From positions 744,001 through 808,000 of the forward strand of contig NZ_CM001403.1 of the NCBI RefSeq assembly GCF_000166195.2: DNA of 64,000 nucleotides, in the 5' to 3' direction. Below are positions 42,874-52,370 of this stretch, one piece after another (the first letter of the stretch is position 1; every line of letters begins with the position of its first letter). The position numbers and the translations under genes are program-made. The notes under the pieces are model-generated. The model had not been told where the DNA came from, did no database searches, and was given only the letters and a program-made list of their open reading frames with translations. The stretch comes from Mucilaginibacter paludis DSM 18603 (GTDB taxonomy: Bacteria > Bacteroidota > Bacteroidia > Sphingobacteriales > Sphingobacteriaceae).

Positions 42874-43593
42874 ATGTCTTTCAACGCATTTATAAACATA
42901 GCTCAACCGGCTGGCAGCAATAGCTGCGGGGCATTTGCACTGGCAGCACTGCTACAGAATTTTGGGCTCCAACAGCAAAATCAGCAAGCGTATTTATTAA
43001 ATACAGAAAATATGGCATCAGGATACACCCAGCCGGGGCCAGAAGTTTCGTACAATAACGACCCGCTTGCTTTCGCTCAAAGTATTTACCAGGTTACCGG
43101 GATTTTAAACACAGATGCCACAAATGCTGTTTACCAGTATCTTAATCCGGTTTCGGATATGAACCCGCCATCCGCGCTGGTGTATATTGCTACACTATTT
43201 GGTTATCCGCCAGACCGTATAACCGTTCAATATAATAATGCCGGAATGAATATGTTCAGCAGTTTGCATGTCACTAATGCAGGTGCGGGAGGTACGCTTT
43301 TAAACACTGAAATTACGCTGCTCGCCGGCATTAACGATGCCGGCAATATGATAATAGCCGGGCCGGTAAACTATAGCAACCGCCCGAACAACACCCAGTT
43401 GCAAATGATTCTTGTGGACAACGGCACTCATTGGATTGCACTAAACAGCACCCAGCTTTATGACCCTGGCACCGGTGAAGTTGGCTCGTATACCGATCCT
43501 GTGGACAACGGAGGAGTATGGTCATGTACCTGCCCTGGGACAAACCGCACCTATGATTTTTCGGGAATCTGGATACAATTAAGGATTAACTGA
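42874..43593 (+). CDS. Predicted papain-like cysteine peptidase
   Basis: 239 residues without a signal peptide. The N-terminal QPAGSNSCGAFALAALLQNF is a C39/papain-like active-site helix with Cys18 at its start and a preceding Asn/Ser; the matching His is H186 in VDNGTHWIALNS, and Asp197 in LYDPGTGE would complete a triad. This Cys...His-W...Asp order is that of the papain-like fold. No inhibitor or leader-peptide features are seen. It is the last gene of the cluster and may cleave one of the cluster's products or a target-cell protein; both are inference. Confidence 0.72.
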   Translation: MSFNAFINIAQPAGSNSCGAFALAALLQNFGLQQQNQQAYLLNTENMASGYTQPGPEVSYNNDPLAFAQSIYQVTGILNTDATNAVYQYLNPVSDMNPPSALVYIATLFGYPPDRITVQYNNAGMNMFSSLHVTNAGAGGTLLNTEITLLAGINDAGNMIIAGPVNYSNRPNNTQLQMILVDNGTHWIALNSTQLYDPGTGEVGSYTDPVDNGGVWSCTCPGTNRTYDFSGIWIQLRIN

Positions 43594-43629
43594 TCATCAA
43601 TTTTCCAATTGAATTTTATGGGGTATTCC

Positions 43630-43652
43630 GATGGTGCATAACAGGCACCATC
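43630..43652 (+). terminator. Stem-loop after the peptidase gene
   Basis: GATGGTGC (43630-43637) pairs with GCACCATC (43645-43652) around a 7-nt loop, 37 bp past the stop. There is no T run, so it is a weak terminator or a 3' stabilising hairpin. Confidence 0.5.
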
Positions 43653-43689
43653 CCATTCAACAATAACCGCTTCCATCAAAACTCAATTT

Positions 43690-43917
43690 TTACGGAAATA
43701 TCAACTGATGATCTTTCTTCCACGTTCCGAGTTCAGCACTACAACGGCACTTACATTTCGCCTGGTAATGGTAATAACAGTAGTAAGCGCTCAACCTTTT
43801 GATGCGCTGACGGTAAGCATCCGCTGATACTTCGGGCAAATGAGATAACCGCGTAAAGGCAAGTTGTCCCATCGAAATAATCTTTGGCCCGGTGTAATTA
43901 GTTTTACCTTTCAGCAA
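43690..43917 (-). CDS. Doubtful small Cys/Tyr-rich protein
   Basis: 75 codons from an ATG at 43917. It contains KRLSAYYCYYHYQAKCKCRC, which could be a small metal-binding or zinc-ribbon piece, preceded by MGQLAFTRLSHLPEVSADAY. No family recognised, no promoter element and no operon partner. It may be a remnant or chance frame. Confidence 0.3.
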   Translation of the reverse strand: MLKGKTNYTGPKIISMGQLAFTRLSHLPEVSADAYRQRIKRLSAYYCYYHYQAKCKCRCSAELGTWKKDHQLIFP

Positions 43918-43974
43918 ATAATGTTTCGTGTAATCTGATTATAAGTAATTTCAGTTTAATCTGTCATTTTATTT

Positions 43975-44009
43975 GTTAATGTAACATTAACAAGAGCACC
44001 TTATATTTG
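43975..44009 (+). promoter_or_regulatory. Promoter of the ECF sigma gene with an inverted repeat
   Basis: TATATTTG at 44002-44009 is an exact -7 element 20 bp before the ATG at 44029. Upstream, GTTAATGT and ACATTAAC (43975-43991) form a perfect inverted repeat with one central base, placed at the -33 region, so a protein bound here would affect transcription. Confidence 0.6.
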
Positions 44010-44028
44010 CGGCAAAAAAGAGAAATAA

Positions 44029-44613
44029 ATGCCTGATCTGATCGATAGATTACAAAAAAGTGATGAGCAGGCATTTGCTGATATTTTTCAGGCTTATTGG
44101 AAAAAACTTTTTGCAGCTGCCTACAGGCGCGTTAATGACGAACAATTGGCGCAGGATATAACCCAGGAAATATTTATGCAGCTTTGGGACAAACGGGAAA
44201 GCCTGAATGTGACTACCGCGAACCTGGAGTTTTATCTGTTAAGGAGCGTTAAAAATAAAGTGATCAATCATTTTAATTCCAGCCAGGTAAAGCAACATGT
44301 GCTTCAAAAAGTAATGTACCGCATGGAAGAAATGCAGGATGAGGTCCACGATCCTAAACGCTACCGGGAACTGGAATCGTTTGTAGCGTCTGAAGTTGAT
44401 CGTTTTCCGCAAACCATGAAAGCCATCTTCCTGATGCGGAGCGACCAGCTATCCATCAGGCAGATAGCCCAAAACCTGAACCTGGCAGAGCAAACCGTAA
44501 AAAACAATATCACAGAGGCCCTTAACCGTCTGCGTTCCTCCTTAAATAAAAAATTTATGGATGAGGACCTGGCAGTATTATTCGTTGCGGCCACCCTATT
44601 AATAAAACATTAA
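44029..44613 (+). CDS. ECF RNA polymerase sigma factor (FecI-like, Bacteroidota type)
   Basis: 194 residues. Region 2 (about 10-75; ADIFQAYWKKLFAAAYRRV, then AQDITQEIFMQLWDKRE) and region 4 (about 120-175; RQIAQNLNLAEQTVKNNITE) with a linker and no extra domains. The DITQEIF.QLW segment is typical of the FecI-like sigma factors linked to TonB receptors. It directs polymerase to the downstream uptake operon when FecR is relieved. The FecR gene begins 73 bp downstream. Confidence 0.94.
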   Translation: MPDLIDRLQKSDEQAFADIFQAYWKKLFAAAYRRVNDEQLAQDITQEIFMQLWDKRESLNVTTANLEFYLLRSVKNKVINHFNSSQVKQHVLQKVMYRMEEMQDEVHDPKRYRELESFVASEVDRFPQTMKAIFLMRSDQLSIRQIAQNLNLAEQTVKNNITEALNRLRSSLNKKFMDEDLAVLFVAATLLIKH

Positions 44614-44686
44614 CATAACCGTAATAATTATTTAAGGTACCTCTGGCCTCTTTACCTGTGTATGATGTAAATAACCCATACTACAG

Positions 44687-45643
44687 GTGAGGAAAAGAAA
44701 TTTTAAAACACTGCTGCGCAAATACGCCAAACGCAAGCTCAACGAAATTGATACCCAGTTGGTGGATGGCTGGTATGACTCTTTCGGCTATGCGGAAAAC
44801 GTCAAACCATTACAAAACGAGAAGACTGCAGTCCGGATTGAGTCTCAGCTTCGCGGCGCGTTAGACCAGCATATTGCCCAAAAAAAGCAAGTCCGTCAAT
44901 TGAATTTTTGGCCTTATGCCGCGGCGGCTTCCCTATTCCTTGGGGTGCTATTCACTTTCCTCCATTACCGGTCATCGCAGGCACCAGACTTGCGCCTCGC
45001 TTTTGATATAGTAAAAACCTCAAAAGGCGAACTTAAAAAAGTAAAGCTGCCTGATAGTTCTGAAGTATGGATGAACGCGGGTAGTGTGCTTCACTATACA
45101 TCAGCTACATTTAACCAGCACAGGATTATTTACCTGGACGAAGGAGAGGCTTTCTTCCAGGTGACCAAAGACCCTAAACATCCATTCGAGGTTTATACGT
45201 CCAAATTGCACACCCGCGTGTTAGGCACCTCTTTTAATGTAAAAGCTTACGGAAAACTTCACTATACGTCGGTATTGGTTAAAACAGGCCATGTGCGCGT
45301 CACCGTTAAAAATATGGAACCAGGGGCTGTTATTACAGCCAGCCAGGGCCTGGTATATAACAATATTACAGGTTTGCTGCAAAGAAATGATCTTCCAGCA
45401 GAAGAAAGCGGCAGTTGGGTTAACGGGATCACCATGCTTCATGAAGCGTCGTTTGACGAACTGGCACTGGTGTTTTATAACCGGTATAAACAAAAACTAT
45501 CATCCACTAATCCGGATGTTCTTAAATACCACTACACCATCACTTTATTACAAAACAAGTCTGTAGAAAGTGCCCTGAAATTAATATGCAATATTCACAA
45601 TAATCAATACAGGAGGAAGGAAAATGAACTAATTATATACTAA
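44687..45643 (+). CDS. FecR family anti-sigma factor
   Basis: 318 residues. A cytoplasmic N-terminal part (about 1-73), one membrane segment (about 74-92; FWPYAAAASLFLGVLFTFL), and the periplasmic FecR domain (KTSKGELKKVKLPDSSEVWM, YLDEGEAFFQVTKDPKHPFE, LHTRVLGTSFNVKAYG) with the DUF4974-like C-terminus (LALVFYNRYKQKL). The start is GTG at 44687; no better ATG precedes the conserved part. It holds the sigma factor inactive until the SusC STN domain signals. Confidence 0.93.
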   Translation: MRKRNFKTLLRKYAKRKLNEIDTQLVDGWYDSFGYAENVKPLQNEKTAVRIESQLRGALDQHIAQKKQVRQLNFWPYAAAASLFLGVLFTFLHYRSSQAPDLRLAFDIVKTSKGELKKVKLPDSSEVWMNAGSVLHYTSATFNQHRIIYLDEGEAFFQVTKDPKHPFEVYTSKLHTRVLGTSFNVKAYGKLHYTSVLVKTGHVRVTVKNMEPGAVITASQGLVYNNITGLLQRNDLPAEESGSWVNGITMLHEASFDELALVFYNRYKQKLSSTNPDVLKYHYTITLLQNKSVESALKLICNIHNNQYRRKENELIIY

Positions 45644-45647
45644 AAAA

Positions 45648-45675
45648 GCAACCAGCCTGTATACAAGCTGGCTGC
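45648..45675 (+). other. Hairpin between fecR-like and susC-like genes
   Basis: GCAACCAGC (45648-45656) pairs with GCTGGCTGC (45667-45675) with one mismatch. There is no T run. It could be an attenuator or processing site separating regulator from transporter expression. Confidence 0.4.
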
Positions 45676-45762
45676 GTAAATTAAACAGCCTTTCCGATCG
45701 CCAAAAAGTAGAGGCTGTACCCGAGTAATCATTTCTAATTAATTAAACAGATTTTCAAATTT

Positions 45763-48700
45763 ATGAAAAAAAGCAGCTTGCTTATCAGGCAAATTATGCG
45801 AATTTCCTTTTTAGTCACCATTCTTTTATTTGTTTTCAGCCAGATCTTATGGGCTGCACGGTCAGATGCGCAAACGATCAAACAAAAAGTCAGTATCGCG
45901 ATCGGTAACGAAAGCCTTGACCAGGCGTTAGCGCAATTCGGCAAAACGACACATTTACAGCTGGCCTATGACGGCACAGCGCTGGGACTAAAAAAATACA
46001 CGGTAAAAGCCAAAAACTTCTCTGCTACAACAGCGGCCGAGGTGCTTGAATATCTATTGCAAAACACTAACATCACCTATAAAGAAACAAGTGATGGCAT
46101 AGTACTGGTGCCTAAAACCAGGCTTAAACAAGGGAAGATCACCGGAATTGTTTTAGATGAAAAAGGCGAAGCATTACCCGGAGCCACCGTAGTGGTAGTA
46201 GAAACCGGGGCAGGTACCCAGACCAAACCCGACGGCACCTTTTCTATCCCGGTACAGGTGGGAACTTATACCCTTAAAATTAGCTTTATCGCCTACCAGA
46301 CCCTGCTCGTTAAAAACGTTGTTGTAGAAGATGGTAAAGAAACGCATCAAAAAATTGCCCTGCAATCCGACAATTCCAAACTGAATGAGGTGGTTGTAGT
46401 TGGCTACGGCTCTAAGTTAAAAAGCGAAATTACGGGTGCGGTTTCCAGTATTTCGTCAAAAGATCTGGCAAACCGGCCCATTACCCAGGCATCCCAGGCT
46501 TTATACGGGTTAGTACCCGGCGTATACCTGAACACAAGTACCGGGGAAGCCGGTAATAACCAGGCAACCATCCGTATCCGTGGGATAGGAACACTTAATG
46601 ATGCCAGCGCGTTGATCCTGGTTGACGGAATTGAAGCCCCCCTGGATAATATCAACCCAACAGATATTGAATCTATCAGCGTCCTAAAAGATGCCTCATC
46701 TGCGGCTATATATGGTTCGAGGGCTGCCAATGGTGTGGTTTTGGTGACTACCAAGCGCGGTAAGCTAAACAGTAAACCAACCATTGACTATACGGCTTAC
46801 GCCGGTTTATCAGCCCCTACTGTTTTACCTCAAATGGTGACAGACCCAACCACGTACCTGCAACTATACCGGGAAGCGGCCCTTAACAGCGGAACCAAAG
46901 TAGCTTTTACGGATGCCGACATAGCCAGATACGCCAGTCAACCGTCAACCAACTGGCTTGATGTGGCGTTTAAAAAAACAGCGCCCATTCAGCAACATAC
47001 CATTGCCGTTCGGGGTGGCAGTACCAATACAACCTATAGCCTATCGCTGGGCTATTTAAAACAGGATGGTATTATTAAAGGTAACCAGGATTATAATGCT
47101 TATAACATCCGTTCCAACATTGATAATACCATTAGCAAAAAACTGAAAGTTGGGTCATCGATAGCGTATAGCTACGGTTTAACCAATTTAACGCCAAAGG
47201 ATGTAGCTACGCAAATAGCCGGGAATGCCATTGACAATACGCTAACGGGCAAAGGTAACCTGGCGTTTGAGGGAGGGCTAATGCAGCATCCGATAGTGCC
47301 GGTGTACGACGGATTGGGTAGGTATGCTACGCTGGAGCAGGCATTAGGCCTTACCTCGAGCAGAAACAACGAGCAGGCTATCTTAAATAACGAATATGCT
47401 GTACAAAAAGACAATAGGCTATTAGGGAATGTTTACGCAGAGTACGAAATCATCAAAGATTTAAAAGTAAAGGGTACCGTAGGCTATAATTATCAGCAAA
47501 TGGGTTATGTGGATACGCGAAAAGAGTTTTCGCAATACGATCCCGTATCGGGCGCATTGGTTTCCACTGTTTTTCCGGGCAGCCAATTGTATGATATCCA
47601 GCGCAACTCACAAAACGTTACCGCTTTTCTGCAAAGCACCTATGAAAAACAGGTAGGCCTCCACAATTTTAAAGCTTTAATAGGTTACAACCAGGAGTCG
47701 TCTGTTCAAAAGCAAAACACGGTTGAACAGCTGAATTTTGGATCGACAGATCTTATCACGCTGGGCAGTGGCGCAACAACACCTGTGGCATTGACTACAC
47801 AGGGCGAATGGGCACTGCGGTCGTTTTTTGGTCGCTTCGACTATAATTTTGATAACAAATACCTGTTTGAATTCAATTTCAGAAGGGATGGGTCTTCCCG
47901 GTTTGGTGCCAATAACCGTTATGGTAACTTCCCTTCGGTATCGGGCGGATGGCTGATCAGTAATGAAAAATTTTGGGATGTAAAATTCTTTGATCTTTTA
48001 AAACTAAGGGCTTCCTGGGGTAAGCTGGGTAACCAGAATACCGCTTTATATCCTTTTGCCTCGCAGGTGGCGTTAACCAGTAATTACTCTTTCAATAATA
48101 ACATCAACACTGGCGGGGCCATATCTGTATTAGGCAATCCTGACCTGAAATGGGAACAAACAACTTCCACGGATATTGGGATAGATATGGGATTCTTCAA
48201 ATCCAAGCTCACCGTAAGCGGAGATTATTTTATTAAAAACACTACAGGGATTCTTACGCAAATCACTAACCCCTTAACGCTTGGTATTACTAATCCAACC
48301 ATCGTTAATGCCGCCGCAGTACAAAATAAAGGCTGGGAAGCCGATGTTAATTACCAGGATAAAATAGGCAAAGTAAGCATAGGTGCAGGGTTTAATTTTA
48401 CTTATGTCAACAATGTGGTTAAATCCATTAACCCGAGTCTTTCGGGCGCGGCCGACCAGGTGGAACTGGATCATTCAGCCGATTCCTGGCTGATACGCGG
48501 GCAGCCCATCGGCGTAATCTATGGTTACCAGGTGCAGGGTATTTTTCAAAACGCGGCAGAAATAGCAGCAGCCCCAAACCATAGCAAACTTTTTGGAGTA
48601 GCTCCACAGCCGGGTGATTTTCGGATAGCGGACATCAATGGAGACGGTGTTATTGACAGTAAGGACAGAACGGTGATAGGCAACAGGCAACCCAAGCTTT

Positions 48701-49179
48701 TATATGGCTTTAATTTTAAAGCGGGCTATAAGGGCTTTGATTTTTCGGCCCTATTCCAGGGTATTGGCCATGCGGATATTTACCTGTCGCGCAGCGTGGG
48801 GCCTTTCCCCTTTGCCGGTATCCGGTCTGTGTGGTTGAACCGCTGGACTCCGGAAAACCCAAGTACCACTTATCCGCGACTTTGGATAGACCGCAATGGT
48901 TACAATGGTTCTACCATCGAAATCAATAACGCCTCTTACTGGGTACAAAACAGGGCTTACCTGCGGCTTAAAAACGTTCAGCTGGCTTATACTATTCCTA
49001 AATCGGTGCTCAGTAAAACATTTATCCAAAACCTGAGGGTGTATGTAAACGCGCAGAACCTGCTCACCTTTACGCCATTGAAAGACTTTGATCCGGAAAG
49101 ACAGGATCAAACCCAATATGGTACATCATCATTGCCACAACTTAAAATATTTACCGCCGGTTTAAATCTTACTTTCTAA
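45763..49179 (+). CDS. SusC/RagA family TonB-linked outer membrane receptor with STN domain
   Basis: 1138 residues. Signal peptide to about 38 (ILWAARSDAQ), STN signalling domain (about 45-115; NESLDQALAQFGKTTHLQLA and VLEYLLQNTNITYKE), a carboxypeptidase-D-like beta-sandwich (about 125-205), then plug (VVVGYGSKLKSEITGAVSSI, with RIRGIGTLNDASALILVDG) and a beta-barrel ending in Phe (LKIFTAGLNLTF). The STN domain contacts FecR, so substrate binding is signalled to the sigma factor. With SusD it imports an oligomeric or complexed nutrient; the substrate cannot be inferred. Confidence 0.95.
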   Translation: MKKSSLLIRQIMRISFLVTILLFVFSQILWAARSDAQTIKQKVSIAIGNESLDQALAQFGKTTHLQLAYDGTALGLKKYTVKAKNFSATTAAEVLEYLLQNTNITYKETSDGIVLVPKTRLKQGKITGIVLDEKGEALPGATVVVVETGAGTQTKPDGTFSIPVQVGTYTLKISFIAYQTLLVKNVVVEDGKETHQKIALQSDNSKLNEVVVVGYGSKLKSEITGAVSSISSKDLANRPITQASQALYGLVPGVYLNTSTGEAGNNQATIRIRGIGTLNDASALILVDGIEAPLDNINPTDIESISVLKDASSAAIYGSRAANGVVLVTTKRGKLNSKPTIDYTAYAGLSAPTVLPQMVTDPTTYLQLYREAALNSGTKVAFTDADIARYASQPSTNWLDVAFKKTAPIQQHTIAVRGGSTNTTYSLSLGYLKQDGIIKGNQDYNAYNIRSNIDNTISKKLKVGSSIAYSYGLTNLTPKDVATQIAGNAIDNTLTGKGNLAFEGGLMQHPIVPVYDGLGRYATLEQALGLTSSRNNEQAILNNEYAVQKDNRLLGNVYAEYEIIKDLKVKGTVGYNYQQMGYVDTRKEFSQYDPVSGALVSTVFPGSQLYDIQRNSQNVTAFLQSTYEKQVGLHNFKALIGYNQESSVQKQNTVEQLNFGSTDLITLGSGATTPVALTTQGEWALRSFFGRFDYNFDNKYLFEFNFRRDGSSRFGANNRYGNFPSVSGGWLISNEKFWDVKFFDLLKLRASWGKLGNQNTALYPFASQVALTSNYSFNNNINTGGAISVLGNPDLKWEQTTSTDIGIDMGFFKSKLTVSGDYFIKNTTGILTQITNPLTLGITNPTIVNAAAVQNKGWEADVNYQDKIGKVSIGAGFNFTYVNNVVKSINPSLSGAADQVELDHSADSWLIRGQPIGVIYGYQVQGIFQNAAEIAAAPNHSKLFGVAPQPGDFRIADINGDGVIDSKDRTVIGNRQPKLLYGFNFKAGYKGFDFSALFQGIGHADIYLSRSVGPFPFAGIRSVWLNRWTPENPSTTYPRLWIDRNGYNGSTIEINNASYWVQNRAYLRLKNVQLAYTIPKSVLSKTFIQNLRVYVNAQNLLTFTPLKDFDPERQDQTQYGTSSLPQLKIFTAGLNLTF

Positions 49180-49182
49180 TTT

Positions 49183-50745
49183 ATGGAAACTTTAAACACA
49201 AAGTTCAAAACATTAATCATCCTGTTGCTGGTTGTCTCCCTCGTTTCCTGTAAAAAGGATTTTCTGACCAGGCTACCCCAAGACACCTTATCACCGGATA
49301 ACTTTTATAATAACGCAGCTAATTTAAAAATCGGCTTAACCGGTGTTTATAATACGCTTCAGAACGCACAGTTATTTGATAAGATCCCGGAGTTGGATGC
49401 CATATCAGATAACAGTATGCTTTTTAAATACGAAACCGACCTGATTGCTTTTTCGCAGGGTAATGCTTACGCCAATATTACCAACACAATGCCTAACTAT
49501 TATGGGCAGCCTTACATTTTAATACAGCGGGCCAACGAATTGCTGGATAATATTAATGCTCCTGGTAATATCACCCAGGCAGACCGCAATGATTACCAGG
49601 CAGAAGCGCGTGCCCTAAGGGCCATAGCTTACATGCGCCTGGTGTATTTATTTGGCGATGTGCCGTTATACACCACCTTTATAGATAAAGCAACTTCACT
49701 CACATTGACCCGTACCTTAAGGGATAAAGTGATTGCCTTCATCGTAACTGAACTACAGGCATCGGCAGCTGTTTTAGGTACCAAACCTTATAACAATGAA
49801 AAAGGCCGGTTAACCAAACAGGCTGTATTAGGTATGCTATGCAAAGTGCTGGTTTATGAAGCGCGGATGGGAAAGAGGCCCTGGGTAGAAGCACAAACCG
49901 CCCTGGCCCAATTAATGACGACCGCACAGGGCGCAGGCGTTGATCTGTTAACAACCGGCACGGGTGCCAATGGACAGGCTAATTATGAAGCGGTTTTTTT
50001 ACTGGCGAATGCCGATAACAAGGAGGTTTTATTCGCGGTAAAGAACAACGACCTGAACAGGGGTGTCGACCTGTCTACCTTTTACGGAGCTGGCGGCGGT
50101 AACCTGAGTGTATCGGTACATACCAATTTCGTGAATGATTTTTATGGTACAGACGGATTGCCAATTGCCACTTCTTCCGTCTATAATCCGGCCTCTCCTT
50201 ATACCAACCGTGATCCACGACTGAAAGCAACGGTTACTGTACCCGGTGATGTCTATTCCAACAACGCCACATTAGTGCCTTTCAATGGCCGGATTACCAA
50301 GGGGACTTTGCAGACGGACTTTGCTATTAAAAAATATACAACCCTTGATGGTACAAAATTCAACCAGGGCCAGCTGGATGTTATCATTTTAAGATACGCG
50401 GATATCCTGCTACTTTTTGCCGAAGCCGAGAACGAGGTTAACGGCCCTACAACAGCGGCCTATAATGCCATCAACCGGGTAAGGGCAAGGGTAAATATGC
50501 CTAATGTAAAAACTGGATTAACGCAAACCGACTTCAGAAATGAAGTGATCCACGAACGCCGGGTTGAGTTAGGCTTTGAAGGTCAGCGCTGGTTTGACCT
50601 GGTTACACTGGGGATTGCTAATCAAAAGATCAATGCCATCAATGAGCTGGGCAGAAAGTTTGTGCCTAACAAGCAGGAACTGTTCCCTATTCCGCAAAGT
50701 GAAATTAATTTGAATGCTAACCTTACCCAAAATCAAGGTTATTAA
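49183..50745 (+). CDS. SusD/RagB family outer-membrane lipoprotein
   Basis: 520 residues. Lipoprotein signal ending VVSLVSC (Cys23). The SusD-like N-terminal TPR domain has FLTRLPQDTLSPDNFYNNAA, ARALRAIAYMRLVYLFGDVP, and the C-terminal RagB segment shows RYADILLLFAEAENEVNGPT, then INRVRARVNMP, ERRVELGFEGQRWFDLV and LFPIPQSEIN. It caps the SusC barrel and binds the substrate. It starts 3 bp after susC. Confidence 0.95.
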   Translation: METLNTKFKTLIILLLVVSLVSCKKDFLTRLPQDTLSPDNFYNNAANLKIGLTGVYNTLQNAQLFDKIPELDAISDNSMLFKYETDLIAFSQGNAYANITNTMPNYYGQPYILIQRANELLDNINAPGNITQADRNDYQAEARALRAIAYMRLVYLFGDVPLYTTFIDKATSLTLTRTLRDKVIAFIVTELQASAAVLGTKPYNNEKGRLTKQAVLGMLCKVLVYEARMGKRPWVEAQTALAQLMTTAQGAGVDLLTTGTGANGQANYEAVFLLANADNKEVLFAVKNNDLNRGVDLSTFYGAGGGNLSVSVHTNFVNDFYGTDGLPIATSSVYNPASPYTNRDPRLKATVTVPGDVYSNNATLVPFNGRITKGTLQTDFAIKKYTTLDGTKFNQGQLDVIILRYADILLLFAEAENEVNGPTTAAYNAINRVRARVNMPNVKTGLTQTDFRNEVIHERRVELGFEGQRWFDLVTLGIANQKINAINELGRKFVPNKQELFPIPQSEINLNANLTQNQGY

Positions 50746-50753
50746 TTAAGGAA

Positions 50754-51881
50754 ATGATGAAACAAACATTCAAATACCTATTGATGGTAGTGATTACCGC
50801 CAGCCTTTACCAGGCTGCCGGCGCAACCACCATTTCGGTAAGGCTGATCAAAGATAAATCATCCAGGTGCCTGCAACAGCCGGTATTGAAATTCCTGTCA
50901 AATCAGGAAAATTATACAATCTCGGCAAAGCAATGGTATAACGGCGAAAATGACTGGGAGATTTTTTTTGAAATAGAAACGAAAACCCAGCCCATCGCGT
51001 TAGCTCAACTGGAAATTGAAGCAAAAGGTATTAAAATAGCCCGGGCAATTATTGGCCGTACAGACGTACCTTTTAAACAAATTCATAATTCCATAACATT
51101 TCAGCTGGTTAATGATACAACCGATGGCAGGCATGTGCAAACTTCCTGGCAGAACCCTAAAGGCGGGCCGCACATCTGGTTTTATCATAACTGGGAAGCA
51201 CGCCGTAATGGGAAATACTTAAATGTACCTTATCCCGCAAAAGCGCTGGCCGCATCCTTTAATTTTGTATTAGCCTGCCATGAAATGTTGCGTTTAATGG
51301 GCGATATGAGCGGCATGAACCAAAAGTTTTATGGCGAATTTATCTTGCTGACGTGTGAGTCTTCTGCCCCGCGGGCCCATCTGGATTTTCCGCCGCACTG
51401 GCACCTCGAACATTGGGAAAGCGGTTATAACAAAGAGTATGGGATTGACTGGCGGAAGAAGCAATTCATCATCCCGCATTATTACCTGGATTCTGCCGGG
51501 AATATCACGCATAACAAGCGTAGTATTACTCAAAACTATCAACCCGTAAAATCAGCTAAAAATGATTACCTGCCTGGTGATACCTGTATCTGGAACGACA
51601 CAGAAGGTAACTTGATATTTAAGCAGGTTATTAAAAACGGGGGACTTTATTTCATCAAACCCAACGGTGAAGAATGGAGCTTACGACCAGATCAAAATAA
51701 CGGTAGCTCAGAATCCGTTTGGATCTATCGCGGTAATTCAGCTGTTGCAAAAGCAAAAGCTGTTGATAACGGGGAGACCGGGGAAACCAAATTATACATC
51801 GACTATTACGATCAAGGAATCAAAAAGAATTCGTGGGCAGATGCATTTAGATATGACAGGTTTACGGGCAATCAATTGTAA
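50754..51881 (+). CDS. Secreted protein of unknown function in the SusCD operon (His/Trp-rich core)
   Basis: 375 residues with a signal peptide (MMKQTFKYLLMVVITASLYQ, cleavage near AGA at about 24). The central part is unusually rich in His and Trp: GGPHIWFYHNWEARRNG (about 139-155) and AHLDFPPHWHLEHWES (about 204-219), a likely metal-binding or aromatic ligand platform. No glycosidase, peptidase or binding-module signature is recognised. It begins 8 bp after susD, so it acts on or binds the imported substrate at the cell surface. Two ATGs are adjacent at the start. Confidence 0.78.
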   Translation: MMKQTFKYLLMVVITASLYQAAGATTISVRLIKDKSSRCLQQPVLKFLSNQENYTISAKQWYNGENDWEIFFEIETKTQPIALAQLEIEAKGIKIARAIIGRTDVPFKQIHNSITFQLVNDTTDGRHVQTSWQNPKGGPHIWFYHNWEARRNGKYLNVPYPAKALAASFNFVLACHEMLRLMGDMSGMNQKFYGEFILLTCESSAPRAHLDFPPHWHLEHWESGYNKEYGIDWRKKQFIIPHYYLDSAGNITHNKRSITQNYQPVKSAKNDYLPGDTCIWNDTEGNLIFKQVIKNGGLYFIKPNGEEWSLRPDQNNGSSESVWIYRGNSAVAKAKAVDNGETGETKLYIDYYDQGIKKNSWADAFRYDRFTGNQL

Positions 51882-52370
51882 ATTAACAACATGGATTGCA
51901 ATCTTTTCCGATTAATCAGCATATAGTCAGGGCTTGCCTGCTGTAGCAAAAAAGTAAAATCATTCGCAGGCAGGAGATTGTTTGCGAATGATTTCTTGAT
52001 GTTTTTTATGCCATGAAAAAACAAGATACAGATAATCAGCTAATTGGTTAAAATACTGATAGCCAATAGCAGCACGCCCTTTTTTTAAAGGTAGGGGCAC
52101 CCACTCTTAATACATATTTTTGTAATTATGTACATCAAGGTCACTGTATTTATTGAATTTGCTCATAATTTGGTCGATTTTCATACGAAGCTCCAAATTA
52201 GTAAAACAAGAAATTTCGGGTGTCATGAGCGAGGCTTAAATTCCGTTTGGTCTGTTGAGCAATGCTTCAAGCCATCCATCGACTTCCGAACGGCAACATG
52301 ATACTACCGGCGTTGAAAGCAGTGATCTAAAATTGCATATGATGAGAACAAAACTTTTAAGCTACGTCAA
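51882..52370. other. Intergenic region after the SusCD operon
   Basis: 489 bp without a supported gene. ATCATTCGC (51959-51967) and GCGAATGAT (51984-51992) form a perfect 9-bp stem with a 16-nt loop and may end the SusCD transcript. The next gene is convergent. Confidence 0.5.

Larger units (their letters stand above)
43594..43974. other. Region after the peptidase gene
   Basis: About 380 bp containing a hairpin (43630-43652) and a doubtful minus-strand frame (43690-43917). The promoter region of the ECF sigma factor begins at its right edge. Confidence 0.45.

Noticed and set aside
37989..43593. Prophage or contractile injection system
   Set aside because: Only a collar-domain protein is present; no sheath, tube, baseplate, terminase, portal or AAA+ gene was found, so a complete phage or eCIS is not supported.
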